Source: Paralteromonas sediminis
Lineage (GTDB): Bacteria > Pseudomonadota > Gammaproteobacteria > Enterobacterales > Alteromonadaceae
Assembly: GCF_003820355.1 (NCBI RefSeq)
Contig: NZ_RPOK01000004.1
Coordinates: forward strand, 124,001-188,000
Direction of reading: 5' to 3'
DNA: 64,000 nucleotides
The position numbers were made by a program, and so were the translations under genes. Positions 18,121 through 27,444 of the stretch are shown here, in pieces. Position 1 is the first letter of the stretch. The number at the start of each line of letters is the position of its first letter. The notes under the pieces were generated by a model. That model had not been told where the DNA came from. It was given only the letters and a program-made list of their open reading frames with translations, and did not search any database.

Positions 18121-19292
18121 TGCTTCGCGTTCCCCACCCTCCGCGAGCGCACTGGAAAAAGTTAGCACAAGAATATGGCTTTCATTTTCATACCATGTAC
18201 GGCGAGCCTTATTGGGATGAAAGTGCTTATTATCAGTTCTCTCTCAAACAAGTAGAACAGGATATAGAGGACCCTACCGCCGAACTTCATCAGATGTGTC
18301 TGGCAGCGGTAGACTTTGTGCTCGACAATGAGTCTGTTCTGCGCCATTTTGCAATCCCTGCCACGGCGTGGGATGCTGTTCGCGACTCCTGGCAGCATCG
18401 CGATCCGAGTCTTTACTCGAGACTTGACTTTGTCTATGACGGCAAGTCACCCGCTAAGTTGCTCGAAAACAATGCAGATACACCAACATCTCTCTATGAG
18501 TCTGGTTTTTGGCAGTGGTTATGGCTAGAGCAAGAAGTGGACGCTGGAAATATTCCTAAGGCAGCTGATCAATTCAACTCATTACAGGAAAAGCTCGTCG
18601 CGCGCTTTAAAGAAATTGCCTATATTAACCAGATTGACCAATTACATTTTGCCTGTTGTAAAGACACAAAAGAAGACAGGGGGACGGTGCAGTACCTACA
18701 GGATTGTGCACGAGAAGCAGGCATTGAAAACCACTTCGTCTACATAGAAGACATAGGTATTGCCGACACGGACGTGTTTACTGACTTAGCTGACAGGCCC
18801 ATTGTTGACTGTTTTAAGCTCTATCCCTGGGAGTTCATGTTACGCGAAGAATTTGCTGAACCGCTCCTTGAACAAACTCTTGGCTGGATAGAACCGATTT
18901 GGAAAGCTATTCTCTCGAATAAGGCCCTACTTCCGGTACTGTGGAAGCTCTTCCCCGACCATCCCAACTTACTGCCTGCCTATTTTGAAGATGAGCTATC
19001 CTCCGGTTTGTCTGGTAAGTGGATAAAAAAGCCTTTGCTTTCCAGGGAAGGCGCTAATATTAGTCTTATTGACCTGCCGACTGGTCACACGCAAATGCTA
19101 TCAGAAGGTCCATACGGGGAAGAGGGGTTTATCTATCAGCAATTCGCTCCGGTTCCACAATTTGGTGATAATCACACCCTTATCGGTAGTTGGTTAGTAG
19201 ATGACCAACCTGCCGGTATGTCGATTCGTGAGGACAAGCAAACCGTGACTCAGGATATGAGCCGATTTTTACCCCATATCATTTTAGACTGA
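18120..19292 (+). CDS. yjfC: YjfC/glutathionylspermidine synthase-like ATP-grasp ligase
   Basis: I start at the ATG overlapping the yjfM stop, giving 390 residues beginning MLRVPHPPRAHW. The sequence follows the C-terminal synthetase domain of glutathionylspermidine synthase: YWDESAYYQFSL, LDFVYDGKSPAKLLENNADTPTSLYESGFWQW (a nucleotide and metal site with the conserved ENNADTPT), and late KPLLSREGANISLI with SEGPYGEEGFIYQQF. It lacks the N-terminal amidase domain of E. coli Gss. It probably forms an amide bond using ATP; the substrates are unknown. It is the last core member of the yjf cluster. Confidence 0.88.
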   Translation: MLRVPHPPRAHWKKLAQEYGFHFHTMYGEPYWDESAYYQFSLKQVEQDIEDPTAELHQMCLAAVDFVLDNESVLRHFAIPATAWDAVRDSWQHRDPSLYSRLDFVYDGKSPAKLLENNADTPTSLYESGFWQWLWLEQEVDAGNIPKAADQFNSLQEKLVARFKEIAYINQIDQLHFACCKDTKEDRGTVQYLQDCAREAGIENHFVYIEDIGIADTDVFTDLADRPIVDCFKLYPWEFMLREEFAEPLLEQTLGWIEPIWKAILSNKALLPVLWKLFPDHPNLLPAYFEDELSSGLSGKWIKKPLLSREGANISLIDLPTGHTQMLSEGPYGEEGFIYQQFAPVPQFGDNHTLIGSWLVDDQPAGMSIREDKQTVTQDMSRFLPHIILD

Positions 19293-19310
19293 CTCTTTGG
19301 CAGGAACGCA

Positions 19311-19865
19311 GTGTTTTCTAAATTACAGCCTTTTTTGCTTTTTTTAGCTTCGTTCATTGCACTGGAGCTGGTCAATATACTGTTAGGACGAGGTCTTAAC
19401 CATTTTGGTCTTATTCCCCGTTCTGTCTCACATTTATACGGGATTTTCACCGCCCCCTGGCTACATGCCAGTATCGGTCATCTGCTTGCCAACCTTTCTG
19501 CGTTGGCTGTGTTAGGGGTCATTGTTTGGCAGTGGGGGCAAAAGCGTTTTTGGAAAATCACCTTGTTTATCATCGTCACCAGCGGACTGTTAGTCTGGAT
19601 CTTTGCCCGCCCTGCTTTCCACATTGGCGCCAGCGGTCTGGTTTATGGATACTTCGGGTTCTGCTTAATTGGAGGCTGGTTAAGCCGGCGACCTTTGCTC
19701 ATAATTCTGTCCTTGTGTGTCGCTGTTGTGTATGGCTCTATGATGTGGGGCGTGTTACCCATTCGTGCAGGTGTCTCTTTCGAGTTTCATTTAGCCGGAT
19801 TCTTCATGGGGTTAGTCGCAGCAAGACTGTGGGCTAAGGGACAACAGAAAAAACTTTTCGTATAA
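19311..19865 (+). CDS. Rhomboid family intramembrane serine protease
   Basis: The start is GTG at 19311 with AGGA upstream, 18 bases after yjfC. The 184-residue protein has about six membrane helices. The rhomboid landmarks are HLLANLSAL in the second helix (oxyanion-side His and Asn), the catalytic serine in IGASGLVYGYFGF, and the catalytic histidine in FEFHLAGFFMGL. It lacks the cytoplasmic N-terminal domain of GlpG. Rhomboids cleave membrane helices. Its place right after yjfC suggests it may act in the same envelope process, which is inference. A rhombosortase role is possible but unsupported here. Confidence 0.88.
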   Translation: MFSKLQPFLLFLASFIALELVNILLGRGLNHFGLIPRSVSHLYGIFTAPWLHASIGHLLANLSALAVLGVIVWQWGQKRFWKITLFIIVTSGLLVWIFARPAFHIGASGLVYGYFGFCLIGGWLSRRPLLIILSLCVAVVYGSMMWGVLPIRAGVSFEFHLAGFFMGLVAARLWAKGQQKKLFV

Positions 19866-19908
19866 TCAACCAGCTTATTATAAAACCGTAAAATGGTACG
19901 TTTAATAA

Positions 19909-20610
19909 ATGACTGAAACAAAAACAGAACAGCAACAACGACCGGGCTTTTTCGGCAACTTAATCTTTAATATTGCTATCCCGGTGGCCATTATGAGTTA
20001 CGGTAGCTCGGAAGCGTATTTAGGGCCAGCCTGGAGCGTAGTTGTCGCCCTGGCCTTTCCCCTCTGCTATGGCCTGTGGGATTTAAAACAGTCTGGAAAA
20101 GTAAACGCATTTTCTATTCTGGGGATTTTAAGCGTATTGCTCACGGGTGGGATCAGTTTGCTAAAACTTCCTGCAGAGTATATGGCAATTAAAGAGGCTG
20201 CCATTCCCGGTGTAATTGGGCTTGCTGTGCTGATCACACAATATACCAATAAACCCTTGGTCAAGGTTCTTATCCTAAATGACCAACTTATTAATTGGGC
20301 CAATTTGAATAAGGCGCTTGATGAACAAAACGCACAAGAGGGCTTTTCTAAAGTTCTAGCGTTAAGTTCATACGTTGTCGCCGGTTCGTTTTTCTTGTCT
20401 TCCGCACTTAATTACATCTTAGCCAAAATGATTTTGGTCAGTGAGCCAGGCACAACCGCCTATACCGAAGAATTAGGCAGAATGACGGCTTTGAGTTACC
20501 CCGTCATTGTTATACCCAGCACAATCTTACTGGTTGGTGCTTTGTGGTATGTGTTTTCGCAAATACAAAAACTTACCGGCGAAGATATTGACAAGTTTGT
20601 AAACCAGTAG
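19909..20610 (+). CDS. VC0807-like multi-pass membrane protein
   Basis: The 233-residue protein has about six hydrophobic helices: FFGNLIFNIAIPVAIMSYG, WSVVVALAFPLCYGLWDL, AFSILGILSVLLTGGISLL, AAIPGVIGLAVLI, a later VLALSSYVVAGSFFLSSALNYILA, and VIVIPSTILLVGALWYVF. It resembles the VC0807-type family of unknown function (distant from septation protein A). It lies 43 bases downstream of the rhomboid gene on the same strand and may be the last gene of that transcript. No functional motif is visible. Confidence 0.6.
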   Translation: MTETKTEQQQRPGFFGNLIFNIAIPVAIMSYGSSEAYLGPAWSVVVALAFPLCYGLWDLKQSGKVNAFSILGILSVLLTGGISLLKLPAEYMAIKEAAIPGVIGLAVLITQYTNKPLVKVLILNDQLINWANLNKALDEQNAQEGFSKVLALSSYVVAGSFFLSSALNYILAKMILVSEPGTTAYTEELGRMTALSYPVIVIPSTILLVGALWYVFSQIQKLTGEDIDKFVNQ

Positions 20611-20667
20611 CCATTCTTTTTACGTAAATATTTCTTAAGTAGACAGTACAGAGGCACAGTACACATT

Positions 20668-21321
20668 ATGCTCAGGGTAGAAAGAGTCAGTAAGCAGTTT
20701 GACCATTCGCCCACGCCTCTGTTTTCCGACATTAATTTGTCCCTCGGCAAAGGACAGTCGTTGGCCATAATGGGTGCTTCGGGCTCGGGTAAATCAACGT
20801 TACTCAATATGATTGCCGGTTTAAGCACCTGCAGCAGCGGTCGTATTTTTCTTGCCGACCAAACTATCTCCATCATGTCAGAGGACAAACGGGACAGTTT
20901 TCGGGCAGAGCACATAGGCATGGTTTTTCAGCAATTTAATCTGATCGATTGCTTATGTGTTGAGGACAATATTTTACTTCCTGCGCGCTACTTGGGTATC
21001 CCGCCTAGGCGCAGTGTTGATGAACTTCTAGCGGCCTTGGGCATTACAACGCTCAAAAGGGCGTCAATCGACAAACTGTCTGGGGGTGAGCAGCAACGCG
21101 TAGCCATTGCCAGAGCCCTTATTCATAGTCCATCGTTGATATTAGCTGACGAGCCCACGGGTAATCTGGATGAAAATACCAGTAATAAAGTGGCTGATTT
21201 ACTGTTTGCACTTGCCAAAGAAACATCAGCCAGTTTACTGGTTGTTACGCACGCGCCGGACGTTGCTAAGCTCGCTGATGAAACGCGGATGATTTACCAG
21301 GGTTCACTGCAACCAATATGA
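20668..21321 (+). CDS. ABC transporter ATP-binding protein (LolD/MacB-type)
   Basis: The 217-residue ATPase has Walker A GASGSGKST, Q-loop VFQQFNLID, signature LSGGEQQRVAIARAL, Walker B LILADEPTG and the switch His in VVTHAPD. This composition is characteristic of the LolD/MacB/FtsE-type subfamily that pairs with FtsX-fold permeases. Its stop overlaps the start of the permease gene by four bases (ATGA), so the two are made together. By context it would drive an AttE-AttFG-like system rather than classical Lol sorting, because the permease carries an AttH-like domain. Confidence 0.93.
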   Translation: MLRVERVSKQFDHSPTPLFSDINLSLGKGQSLAIMGASGSGKSTLLNMIAGLSTCSSGRIFLADQTISIMSEDKRDSFRAEHIGMVFQQFNLIDCLCVEDNILLPARYLGIPPRRSVDELLAALGITTLKRASIDKLSGGEQQRVAIARALIHSPSLILADEPTGNLDENTSNKVADLLFALAKETSASLLVVTHAPDVAKLADETRMIYQGSLQPI

Positions 21322-24300
21322 AACCCTATTTTGTTATCCTTCAGCTGTTTTTTCTGCACGCTAAAAAGCACTGGATTTATATAGCACTGGTATTTTTTGC
21401 GCTTATCACCGCTGGAGCAGGTTTAAGCAGCGTCTTGGTCATTAATCAGGCCGCTTTATCTTCCCTAGAGCCAGTAACTAGCGGCCCAAGTTATGCCATC
21501 ACGTCGAGGTCAAACCAGCCAATAACACTGGATGACTACGGCGAACTGCGCAAACAGGGCGTGATAGACAGTATTGCCGTTACTATGCAAACCCTCGATA
21601 AAAAAGGGCAACTGTTCCGAATATGGGGCATCGATATTTACCCCCTGCTAAACAGCCGATTTAGAAACACTATTGTCGATAATAGCGCGCCAACAGCTGC
21701 ACTACCGCCAATTGGCTTTGGCAGTATTTCTAAACCTGCCGCCGCTCTGCTCAACATAAAAGACGGAGACAGCGCCGATTTAGGTGCAGAAATAAACACC
21801 CCTCCTCTGATCGTTGGAGATGTGCCTCTGCCCCAACTAACAGCCAATTCACCTTATGCTATTGCGCTGCCTTTGAGAGACTTTTTTGCGCTTTTTCCAC
21901 AAAGCGACAATCAAGAGGTCAATGCCATTTACCTGCTTATGCCACGTTCATCAGATGAGCTCTCGGCCCTTACTGATATGCTTCCCAAACACTTATCACT
22001 ACAAAAAGTGATACAAGCTAATGACTCTGTAGAAATGGGTAAGAGCTTTTCTTTTCACTTAGTGGCTATGGGCGGGCTTATGGTGCTAGTTTGTCTGTTT
22101 ATTGTTACCAACGCCTTGTCCATGCTATTGGCTTACCGTCACACAACAATCTCCCACTTACACAAACTAGGCATAACAAAAAAAGCCATTACTGTAGGCC
22201 TGATAACTGAACTCGGTTTTTATTGTCTTGTAGGGAGTCTACTGGGTGTACTTTTGGGATTTTGGGCAATTACGCAGTTTGATACGGGTATTACCGCAAC
22301 CCTGTCCAACCTTTTACGATCCCCTTTTTCTATAGACTCAGTTTCATTTATTTCTGTAGCCTTACTCTGTGTTTTGCTCTGCGTAATTGGTGTCGCCATC
22401 GCCACTTTCATACCATTAAAACAAGCGCTTAAAACAGAGCTTGTTCAGACAAACAATACTCTGTCATGGCACACTACTGCACTGACAGCACTTACTACTG
22501 GTATTGTCGGTTACCTACTTTTCAGCTTTCAAACTAAACTAGCTGATCTCACCGCCATTGGACTCGTTATTCTTGCTGGCTGTATAGTCATGACTACCCT
22601 AGTACCCACTTGCTTCCGCCTATTCGCACATCTGGTCAACAAAAAGAACGCCTTACTTCATTGGTCTTTAAAAAGTGGAGAAGCACTTTCCAGCCGATGC
22701 AAACTGGCTGCCAGTGCCTATTTTATTTCACTGGTTTGTATCATCGGCCTTACTGGTATGGTAGACAGCTTCAGAACTGCGACCAATGATTGGTTAAGCA
22801 AACGCCTCGTAGCCCCTGCCTACGTATACACCGACCAGCCTGAAAACGTGCCCGTTGATGACAGCGTTAACTTGATTTACCGTAGAATCAAACCCGCGCT
22901 ACTCAATCAAACGCCAATAAACTTAAGTGATTACCCACTTACACCGCAGTATAGAGAGGGTTTGACGTTCCACAAAAGTGCTACTGAGCCGTGGAAGCGT
23001 TTTGAAACAGGTGAAGCTCTGTTTATCAATCAGCAGTTCGCTTATCGGAACAACGTTTACGTTGGCGATAGCGTTGAGTTGGTAATTGAGAACCTGACCC
23101 ACACGCTATCTGTTATGGGTATCTACTACGATTACGGTAACCCTAATGGTAATGGCTTGGTCGCACCTCAATTACTGGCAGGTACAGGCAAATTAGACAA
23201 TGTTGTAGCCGTGATGTCTGACACAGGTAAATGGCAGGATTACCAACACTTACTGGTATCTGTTTTACCTAATGCTTCTTTTCTCACTAAGTCAGGCTTA
23301 CTCTCGCTATCGATGGGAATTTTTGACCGAACCTTTATACTCACAGACGGCCTGACTGTAGTCGCGCTAATTATTTCCGCACTCTCTTTTGCCATTACCA
23401 TAGCCTTGTTAAGTAGGCATCTGAGTGGACATATTCGCATACTAAGTGCGTTAGGCATTCAGTTTAGGGTAATACAAGGTGCTGTTTTCACTCAGTTTGC
23501 GCTCATTTGTTTGCTTGTTACACTACTGGCAATACCGGCGGGTTTAGTGCTTTCCCATGTTCTAATCAGCATCGTGAACGTTAATGCCTTTGGCTGGACC
23601 TACCCGCTAAACATTAAACCGTCAGCGATTGGGTTTATCGCGTTAAGTGGTTTTATTGGTATGCTGGTAGTCTGCTGGCTTTCGCTCTATCGCGCTTCTG
23701 CGCGTCGTCTGCCCAGTGGCTTTGCAGGTTTATTTTTACTGTGTGCTGGGTTGATAAGCGGTTGTAGCCCCGCGCCTAAGCAAACATCAATTTTTGCTAA
23801 CGTTTCATCTCCACAGAGTCATTATCAATACGAACACGTGGATAGACTTACGGGCGTAAAACTGCCTGCTGATCATGCTCCTCACCCTGAATATCAGCTT
23901 GAGTGGTGGTATTTAACCATAGTATTGCGCGATGAGACGCAGCGTCCCTACCCATTTCAATACACATTGTTTCGTTTCAACCGCCAAGGAGAGCAAACTT
24001 ATATGGCGCACGCCTCCTTGCACACCCCTGAAGAGCACTTTTTCGAAGAACGATTTGCCGAACCAACCATGCCATATTTGCAGGTTAACTCATCTCCTTT
24101 TTCACTCCAACTGGACAATTGGCTATGGCAGGGGCAAACAGCTTCTCCCTTCCCAGCAAACTTGAGCGTGGACTTCTGGCAAGGTCCGGAATTAGATATT
24201 GAGATTGCAAACAATGGGCCTGTAGTGACTCACGGTGATCAAGGTATAAGTACTAAGTCAGCCAACGGTGCGCATGTTTCCTATTACTACAGCTACCCAT

Positions 24301-24770
24301 TTCTATCTGCCAAAGCAAAGGCTATCATTAATGGTGAAACAAAAACGCTGAAAGGTAACGCATGGTATGACCACGAATGGACTTCACAGTTGGTTGATGA
24401 AACCGTGCTTGGATGGGATTGGTTTTCTCTGCACTTAGATTCTGGGGACAAAATTATGGTGTTCAGGTTGAGAATAGAAAACAAACCAGACTTCTATACC
24501 GGCACCTATATAAGTGCTTCCGGACAAGCAGAAAAACTCGCGCAAAACGTATTTTCTTTATCACCGACAAAAAATGATGACGTGCCGCTTGACTGGGTGT
24601 TGTCAATACCCGAAAAATCAGTGTCAGTACAAATAACACCGTTTAAGCGGTCGCAATGGAATTGTGGCACATTCGTCTATTACGAAGGTGGAGTAAATGT
24701 TCAGGGAAGCCACAGTGGTGAGGGCTTTATGGAGCTCACCGGTTATGGCAAACCTGAACATCAGTGTTAA
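21318..24770 (+). CDS. FtsX-type ABC permease fused to an AttH/CrtC-like lipoprotein domain
   Basis: The 1150-residue frame has two parts. Residues 1 to about 800 form a double FtsX permease: a first helix near 20-40, a periplasmic domain, an FtsX helix bundle near 245-375 (MGGLMVLVCLFIVTNALSML), further helices near 390-430, a second periplasmic domain, and a final bundle near 680-800. After the basic loop RASARRLP comes a hydrophobic run and a lipobox, ISGC, with Cys816. Residues 817 to 1150 match the AttH/CrtC lipocalin-like family (HPEYQLEWWYLT, YDHEWTSQL, GWDWFSLHLDSG). Normally these are separate genes. The fusion is read directly from an uninterrupted frame; the substrate is unknown. 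Confidence 0.85.
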   Translation: MKPYFVILQLFFLHAKKHWIYIALVFFALITAGAGLSSVLVINQAALSSLEPVTSGPSYAITSRSNQPITLDDYGELRKQGVIDSIAVTMQTLDKKGQLFRIWGIDIYPLLNSRFRNTIVDNSAPTAALPPIGFGSISKPAAALLNIKDGDSADLGAEINTPPLIVGDVPLPQLTANSPYAIALPLRDFFALFPQSDNQEVNAIYLLMPRSSDELSALTDMLPKHLSLQKVIQANDSVEMGKSFSFHLVAMGGLMVLVCLFIVTNALSMLLAYRHTTISHLHKLGITKKAITVGLITELGFYCLVGSLLGVLLGFWAITQFDTGITATLSNLLRSPFSIDSVSFISVALLCVLLCVIGVAIATFIPLKQALKTELVQTNNTLSWHTTALTALTTGIVGYLLFSFQTKLADLTAIGLVILAGCIVMTTLVPTCFRLFAHLVNKKNALLHWSLKSGEALSSRCKLAASAYFISLVCIIGLTGMVDSFRTATNDWLSKRLVAPAYVYTDQPENVPVDDSVNLIYRRIKPALLNQTPINLSDYPLTPQYREGLTFHKSATEPWKRFETGEALFINQQFAYRNNVYVGDSVELVIENLTHTLSVMGIYYDYGNPNGNGLVAPQLLAGTGKLDNVVAVMSDTGKWQDYQHLLVSVLPNASFLTKSGLLSLSMGIFDRTFILTDGLTVVALIISALSFAITIALLSRHLSGHIRILSALGIQFRVIQGAVFTQFALICLLVTLLAIPAGLVLSHVLISIVNVNAFGWTYPLNIKPSAIGFIALSGFIGMLVVCWLSLYRASARRLPSGFAGLFLLCAGLISGCSPAPKQTSIFANVSSPQSHYQYEHVDRLTGVKLPADHAPHPEYQLEWWYLTIVLRDETQRPYPFQYTLFRFNRQGEQTYMAHASLHTPEEHFFEERFAEPTMPYLQVNSSPFSLQLDNWLWQGQTASPFPANLSVDFWQGPELDIEIANNGPVVTHGDQGISTKSANGAHVSYYYSYPFLSAKAKAIINGETKTLKGNAWYDHEWTSQLVDETVLGWDWFSLHLDSGDKIMVFRLRIENKPDFYTGTYISASGQAEKLAQNVFSLSPTKNDDVPLDWVLSIPEKSVSVQITPFKRSQWNCGTFVYYEGGVNVQGSHSGEGFMELTGYGKPEHQC

Positions 24771-24776
24771 TCTTGC

Positions 24777-26198
24777 TTAGCAGCGCCAGTCGGTTTTAAA
24801 GTCGCACACGTCATTTTCTTGCTCACCATCAGATTCAGAACTATCAGTTTGATCACTTAGCGACATATTTGACTGCTTGGGATTCGTCATTAGTGCGAAC
24901 AGCTTTTTGGCAATATCGGTGTTGTCCATATGCCCAAGGAAAGACGCGCGGCCAGGCCCCATAGCAAACACCTCAACGTCAACGCCAGTGTGTCCTGACG
25001 TAGTCCAGCCAGTGTTCGTGCGCTCATCCAAAATCTTAGTCACCCCTTTGTGGCGTGCTCTAACGTCCTCTTCGGTGACCAAAGCCACAATCGCTTCCGC
25101 CTCAGTTTCATTGAGTCTAAAACCAAGCGTCTCACTCACATATTCAACTGGGTTCTCTTCCAGAGGAAACTGCTGTGCAACAGTAACTGCCGATGCATTC
25201 ATCGCTTTTAGCCAGAGCGGTTCCCACCGATAATCGCCGCCTGCGCCTATCGTTAAGCCGCCAGTACTGTGATCAGCAGTCAGTACGACTAATGTATCTG
25301 GGTTTTCTTCTACATAATCTTGTAAAAAAGCCATTGTCATCGCTAAATCATGCATTTCAGCCATCGCACTGGCCACATCATTGGCATGCCCGGCCCAGTC
25401 CACCTGACTTGCTTCAACCAAAAGAAAAAATCCATTTTCATTTTCTAAATGTCTAATTGCTTGTTTGGTCAAAAACGCCAGACGATTCTCTCTTCTGTCA
25501 TCCAAGGCCCACGGAAGACCTACAGGTGCAAATAATCCCAACACGTTCTGACCTGACGGATAAGTCGCCAGTTTGTTGTAATCATCGGAGTATTGATAGC
25601 CTGCGTCGATAAACTGCGCCACCAGGTCTCTGTCTTCACGAATAAAATAATCAGTCCCGCCGCCTAACATAACATCGGCAACAAACTGTCCTTCTATACG
25701 ATCATCAAAAAACCTGTCGGCAATCGCATCATAATTGCGGCGGCTCTCGTTATGGGTAACGTAAGAGGCAGGTGTAGCATGCACAATTTGTGAGGTTACC
25801 GCCAGGCCCGTTCTTAATCCGCGTCGTTTGGCCTCGCGCAAAACAGTATTGACGGGCTGCTTATCTTTATCAACGCCAATAGCGCCGTTGTAGGTTTTAA
25901 TGCCCGCAGCAAGCGCTGTCGCACCAGCAGCCGAATCAGTCACCAAGCCAGATACGTTGGCCGGATAGGTTGATGCTCTGCCTGTGATTAATTGGTCAAA
26001 AACCGTTGTTTCCACTTCAGGTGTACTTGGGTCGTCCTGGTAGTAACGGTAGGCCGAGGTGTATGCCGGCCCCATGCCATCAGCAACAACCATAATAATA
26101 TTTTTGGGTTTAGTCTCTGCAACTACCGAAGTACTCAAACAAAGTGTGCTCAAACAAACGATGGCAGATAGATTTCTAAAAAGGGTACGCGACAACAT
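24777..26198 (-). CDS. phoA: Alkaline phosphatase, PhoA family
   Basis: I choose the ATG at 26198, with AAGGA seven bases upstream, over an in-frame GTG six bases earlier. The protein then opens with a signal peptide (IVCLSTLCLSTSVVAE). Metal and catalytic motifs are present: KNIIMVVADGMG (first metal Asp), the nucleophile in LVTDSAAGATALAAG, VEASQVDWAGHAND, VVLTADHSTGG and TSGHTGVDVEVFAMGP with the late His. It should hydrolyse phosphomonoesters in the periplasm. An acidic C-terminal tail with two cysteines (about residues 445-473) is an extension of unknown role. It ends six bases from the convergent permease fusion gene. I saw no Pho box upstream. Confidence 0.93.
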   Translation of the reverse strand: MLSRTLFRNLSAIVCLSTLCLSTSVVAETKPKNIIMVVADGMGPAYTSAYRYYQDDPSTPEVETTVFDQLITGRASTYPANVSGLVTDSAAGATALAAGIKTYNGAIGVDKDKQPVNTVLREAKRRGLRTGLAVTSQIVHATPASYVTHNESRRNYDAIADRFFDDRIEGQFVADVMLGGGTDYFIREDRDLVAQFIDAGYQYSDDYNKLATYPSGQNVLGLFAPVGLPWALDDRRENRLAFLTKQAIRHLENENGFFLLVEASQVDWAGHANDVASAMAEMHDLAMTMAFLQDYVEENPDTLVVLTADHSTGGLTIGAGGDYRWEPLWLKAMNASAVTVAQQFPLEENPVEYVSETLGFRLNETEAEAIVALVTEEDVRARHKGVTKILDERTNTGWTTSGHTGVDVEVFAMGPGRASFLGHMDNTDIAKKLFALMTNPKQSNMSLSDQTDSSESDGEQENDVCDFKTDWRC

Positions 26199-26285
26199 GC
26201 ACACTTCCTTGATGGTTATTTTTAAACTATTTACGCTGCATAAGACCCTAGTTTACCAACAAAGTTGTGTTCATCCAGCCTCTTT

Positions 26286-27239
26286 TTAATCGTTTGTGAG
26301 GATTTGGCCCATTCGCTCCTGTACTACTTCAACTAATCCGTCTGGTTGAAATTTTGAGATGAAACGGTCACACCCGACCTTTTCCACCATGGCCTGATTG
26401 AAACTGCCACTTAATGATGTGTTTAGCGCGATAAAAAGCTCGTTCATTCGAGGATCGCCACGCACCTCAGCCGTCAACCGATACCCGTCCATCTCCGGCA
26501 TTTCTGCATCTGTGAACATCATAAGGATTTTGTCGTAGATGTTTTCTCCTGAATCAGCCCAGCTTTGCAATAAACGCAAAGCTTGTAAGCCATTTGAACA
26601 TTCAATGAACGATAGACCTAACTGAGAGAGTGTATCTTTAATCTGCTTTCTGGCCGTTGAGGAGTCATCGACGATCAATACCGTCTTCCCATTTAAATGG
26701 GGAACAATATCCTGATCTAACACAGCTTCAGAGATACGCACATCGTAATCGATAATCTCAGCTAGTACTTTTTCAACGTCTATAATTTCAACCAGCTCAC
26801 GCTTACCTTGGATATCAAGCTGTGTAATGGCAGTGAGGTAATTAGACTTGCCGATTGAGTTAGGTGGTGGCTGAATATCTTTCCATGAGGTATTCACGAT
26901 ACTTAGCACTTCTGCAATTAAAAAGCCCTGAACACTTCGGTTGTACTCGGTGATGATCACATTGCCCTGACCTTCTGCAATATCCGACCTAGTACGAAGC
27001 TTGATGGCCTCGTTCAGATTGATAATCGGAATAGATGTACCGCGATACATAGTGACACCGTGCAGGTGCGAGTGAGAGCCTGGCATTGCATTCATTTTTG
27101 GCACACCGATGACTTCTTTTACCTTAAAGACATTGATGGCAAAGACATGCCGAGTTCCAAGCCGGAATAACAAAAGTTCAAGCCGGTTCTCCCCGACAAG
27201 TTTTGTCCTTTGGTCAACGGAAGCAAGTACGCCGCTCAT
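26286..27239 (-). CDS. cheV: Chemotaxis coupling protein CheV
   Basis: The 317-residue protein joins a CheW-like domain (about residues 15-170, with LFRLGTRHVFAINVFKVKEVIG and HLHGVTMYRGTSIPIINL) to a receiver domain (about 185-310, with VLIVDDSSTARKQI, phosphoacceptor Asp in FTDAEMPEMDGY and Lys in FISKF). This two-domain arrangement defines CheV, which couples chemoreceptors to CheA and can be phosphorylated for adaptation. It is isolated from other chemotaxis genes here. Length and order are normal. Confidence 0.95.
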   Translation of the reverse strand: MSGVLASVDQRTKLVGENRLELLLFRLGTRHVFAINVFKVKEVIGVPKMNAMPGSHSHLHGVTMYRGTSIPIINLNEAIKLRTRSDIAEGQGNVIITEYNRSVQGFLIAEVLSIVNTSWKDIQPPPNSIGKSNYLTAITQLDIQGKRELVEIIDVEKVLAEIIDYDVRISEAVLDQDIVPHLNGKTVLIVDDSSTARKQIKDTLSQLGLSFIECSNGLQALRLLQSWADSGENIYDKILMMFTDAEMPEMDGYRLTAEVRGDPRMNELFIALNTSLSGSFNQAMVEKVGCDRFISKFQPDGLVEVVQERMGQILTND

Positions 27240-27323
27240 CTGTCACCCTTCCACATTTGCAAGCTCTCCCTAGTATAGGCCAACTCAAGAAAAAAACGTA
27301 CGCACTAAATACGCCAGCCAATC

Positions 27324-27338
27324 ATTCATGACATGAAT
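27324..27338. promoter_or_regulatory. Palindrome upstream of isocitrate lyase gene, candidate LysR-type operator
   Basis: ATTCATGACATGAAT is a perfect 7-1-7 inverted repeat that contains a T-N11-A core, the usual shape of a LysR-family site. It lies about 107 bases upstream of the aceA start. ATTCATGA recurs upstream of glcB at 30113-30120. The regulator encoded at 29148 is a natural candidate, by inference. Confidence 0.45.
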
Positions 27339-27444
27339 ACCAAAAATAAATACCATAGACTTACATTATTTAAAGCAATGACTACTATAAATAACAACAA
27401 AACACACCGATGTGCCCTACACATCATCTGGGAGGAGTAAAACA

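Noticed and set aside
19311-19865. Calling the rhomboid a rhombosortase
   Set aside because: No GlyGly-CTERM substrate was seen in the window and the motifs fit general rhomboids equally well.
26205-26285. Pho box upstream of the alkaline phosphatase
   Set aside because: No pair of CTGTCAT-like repeats was found in the gap.
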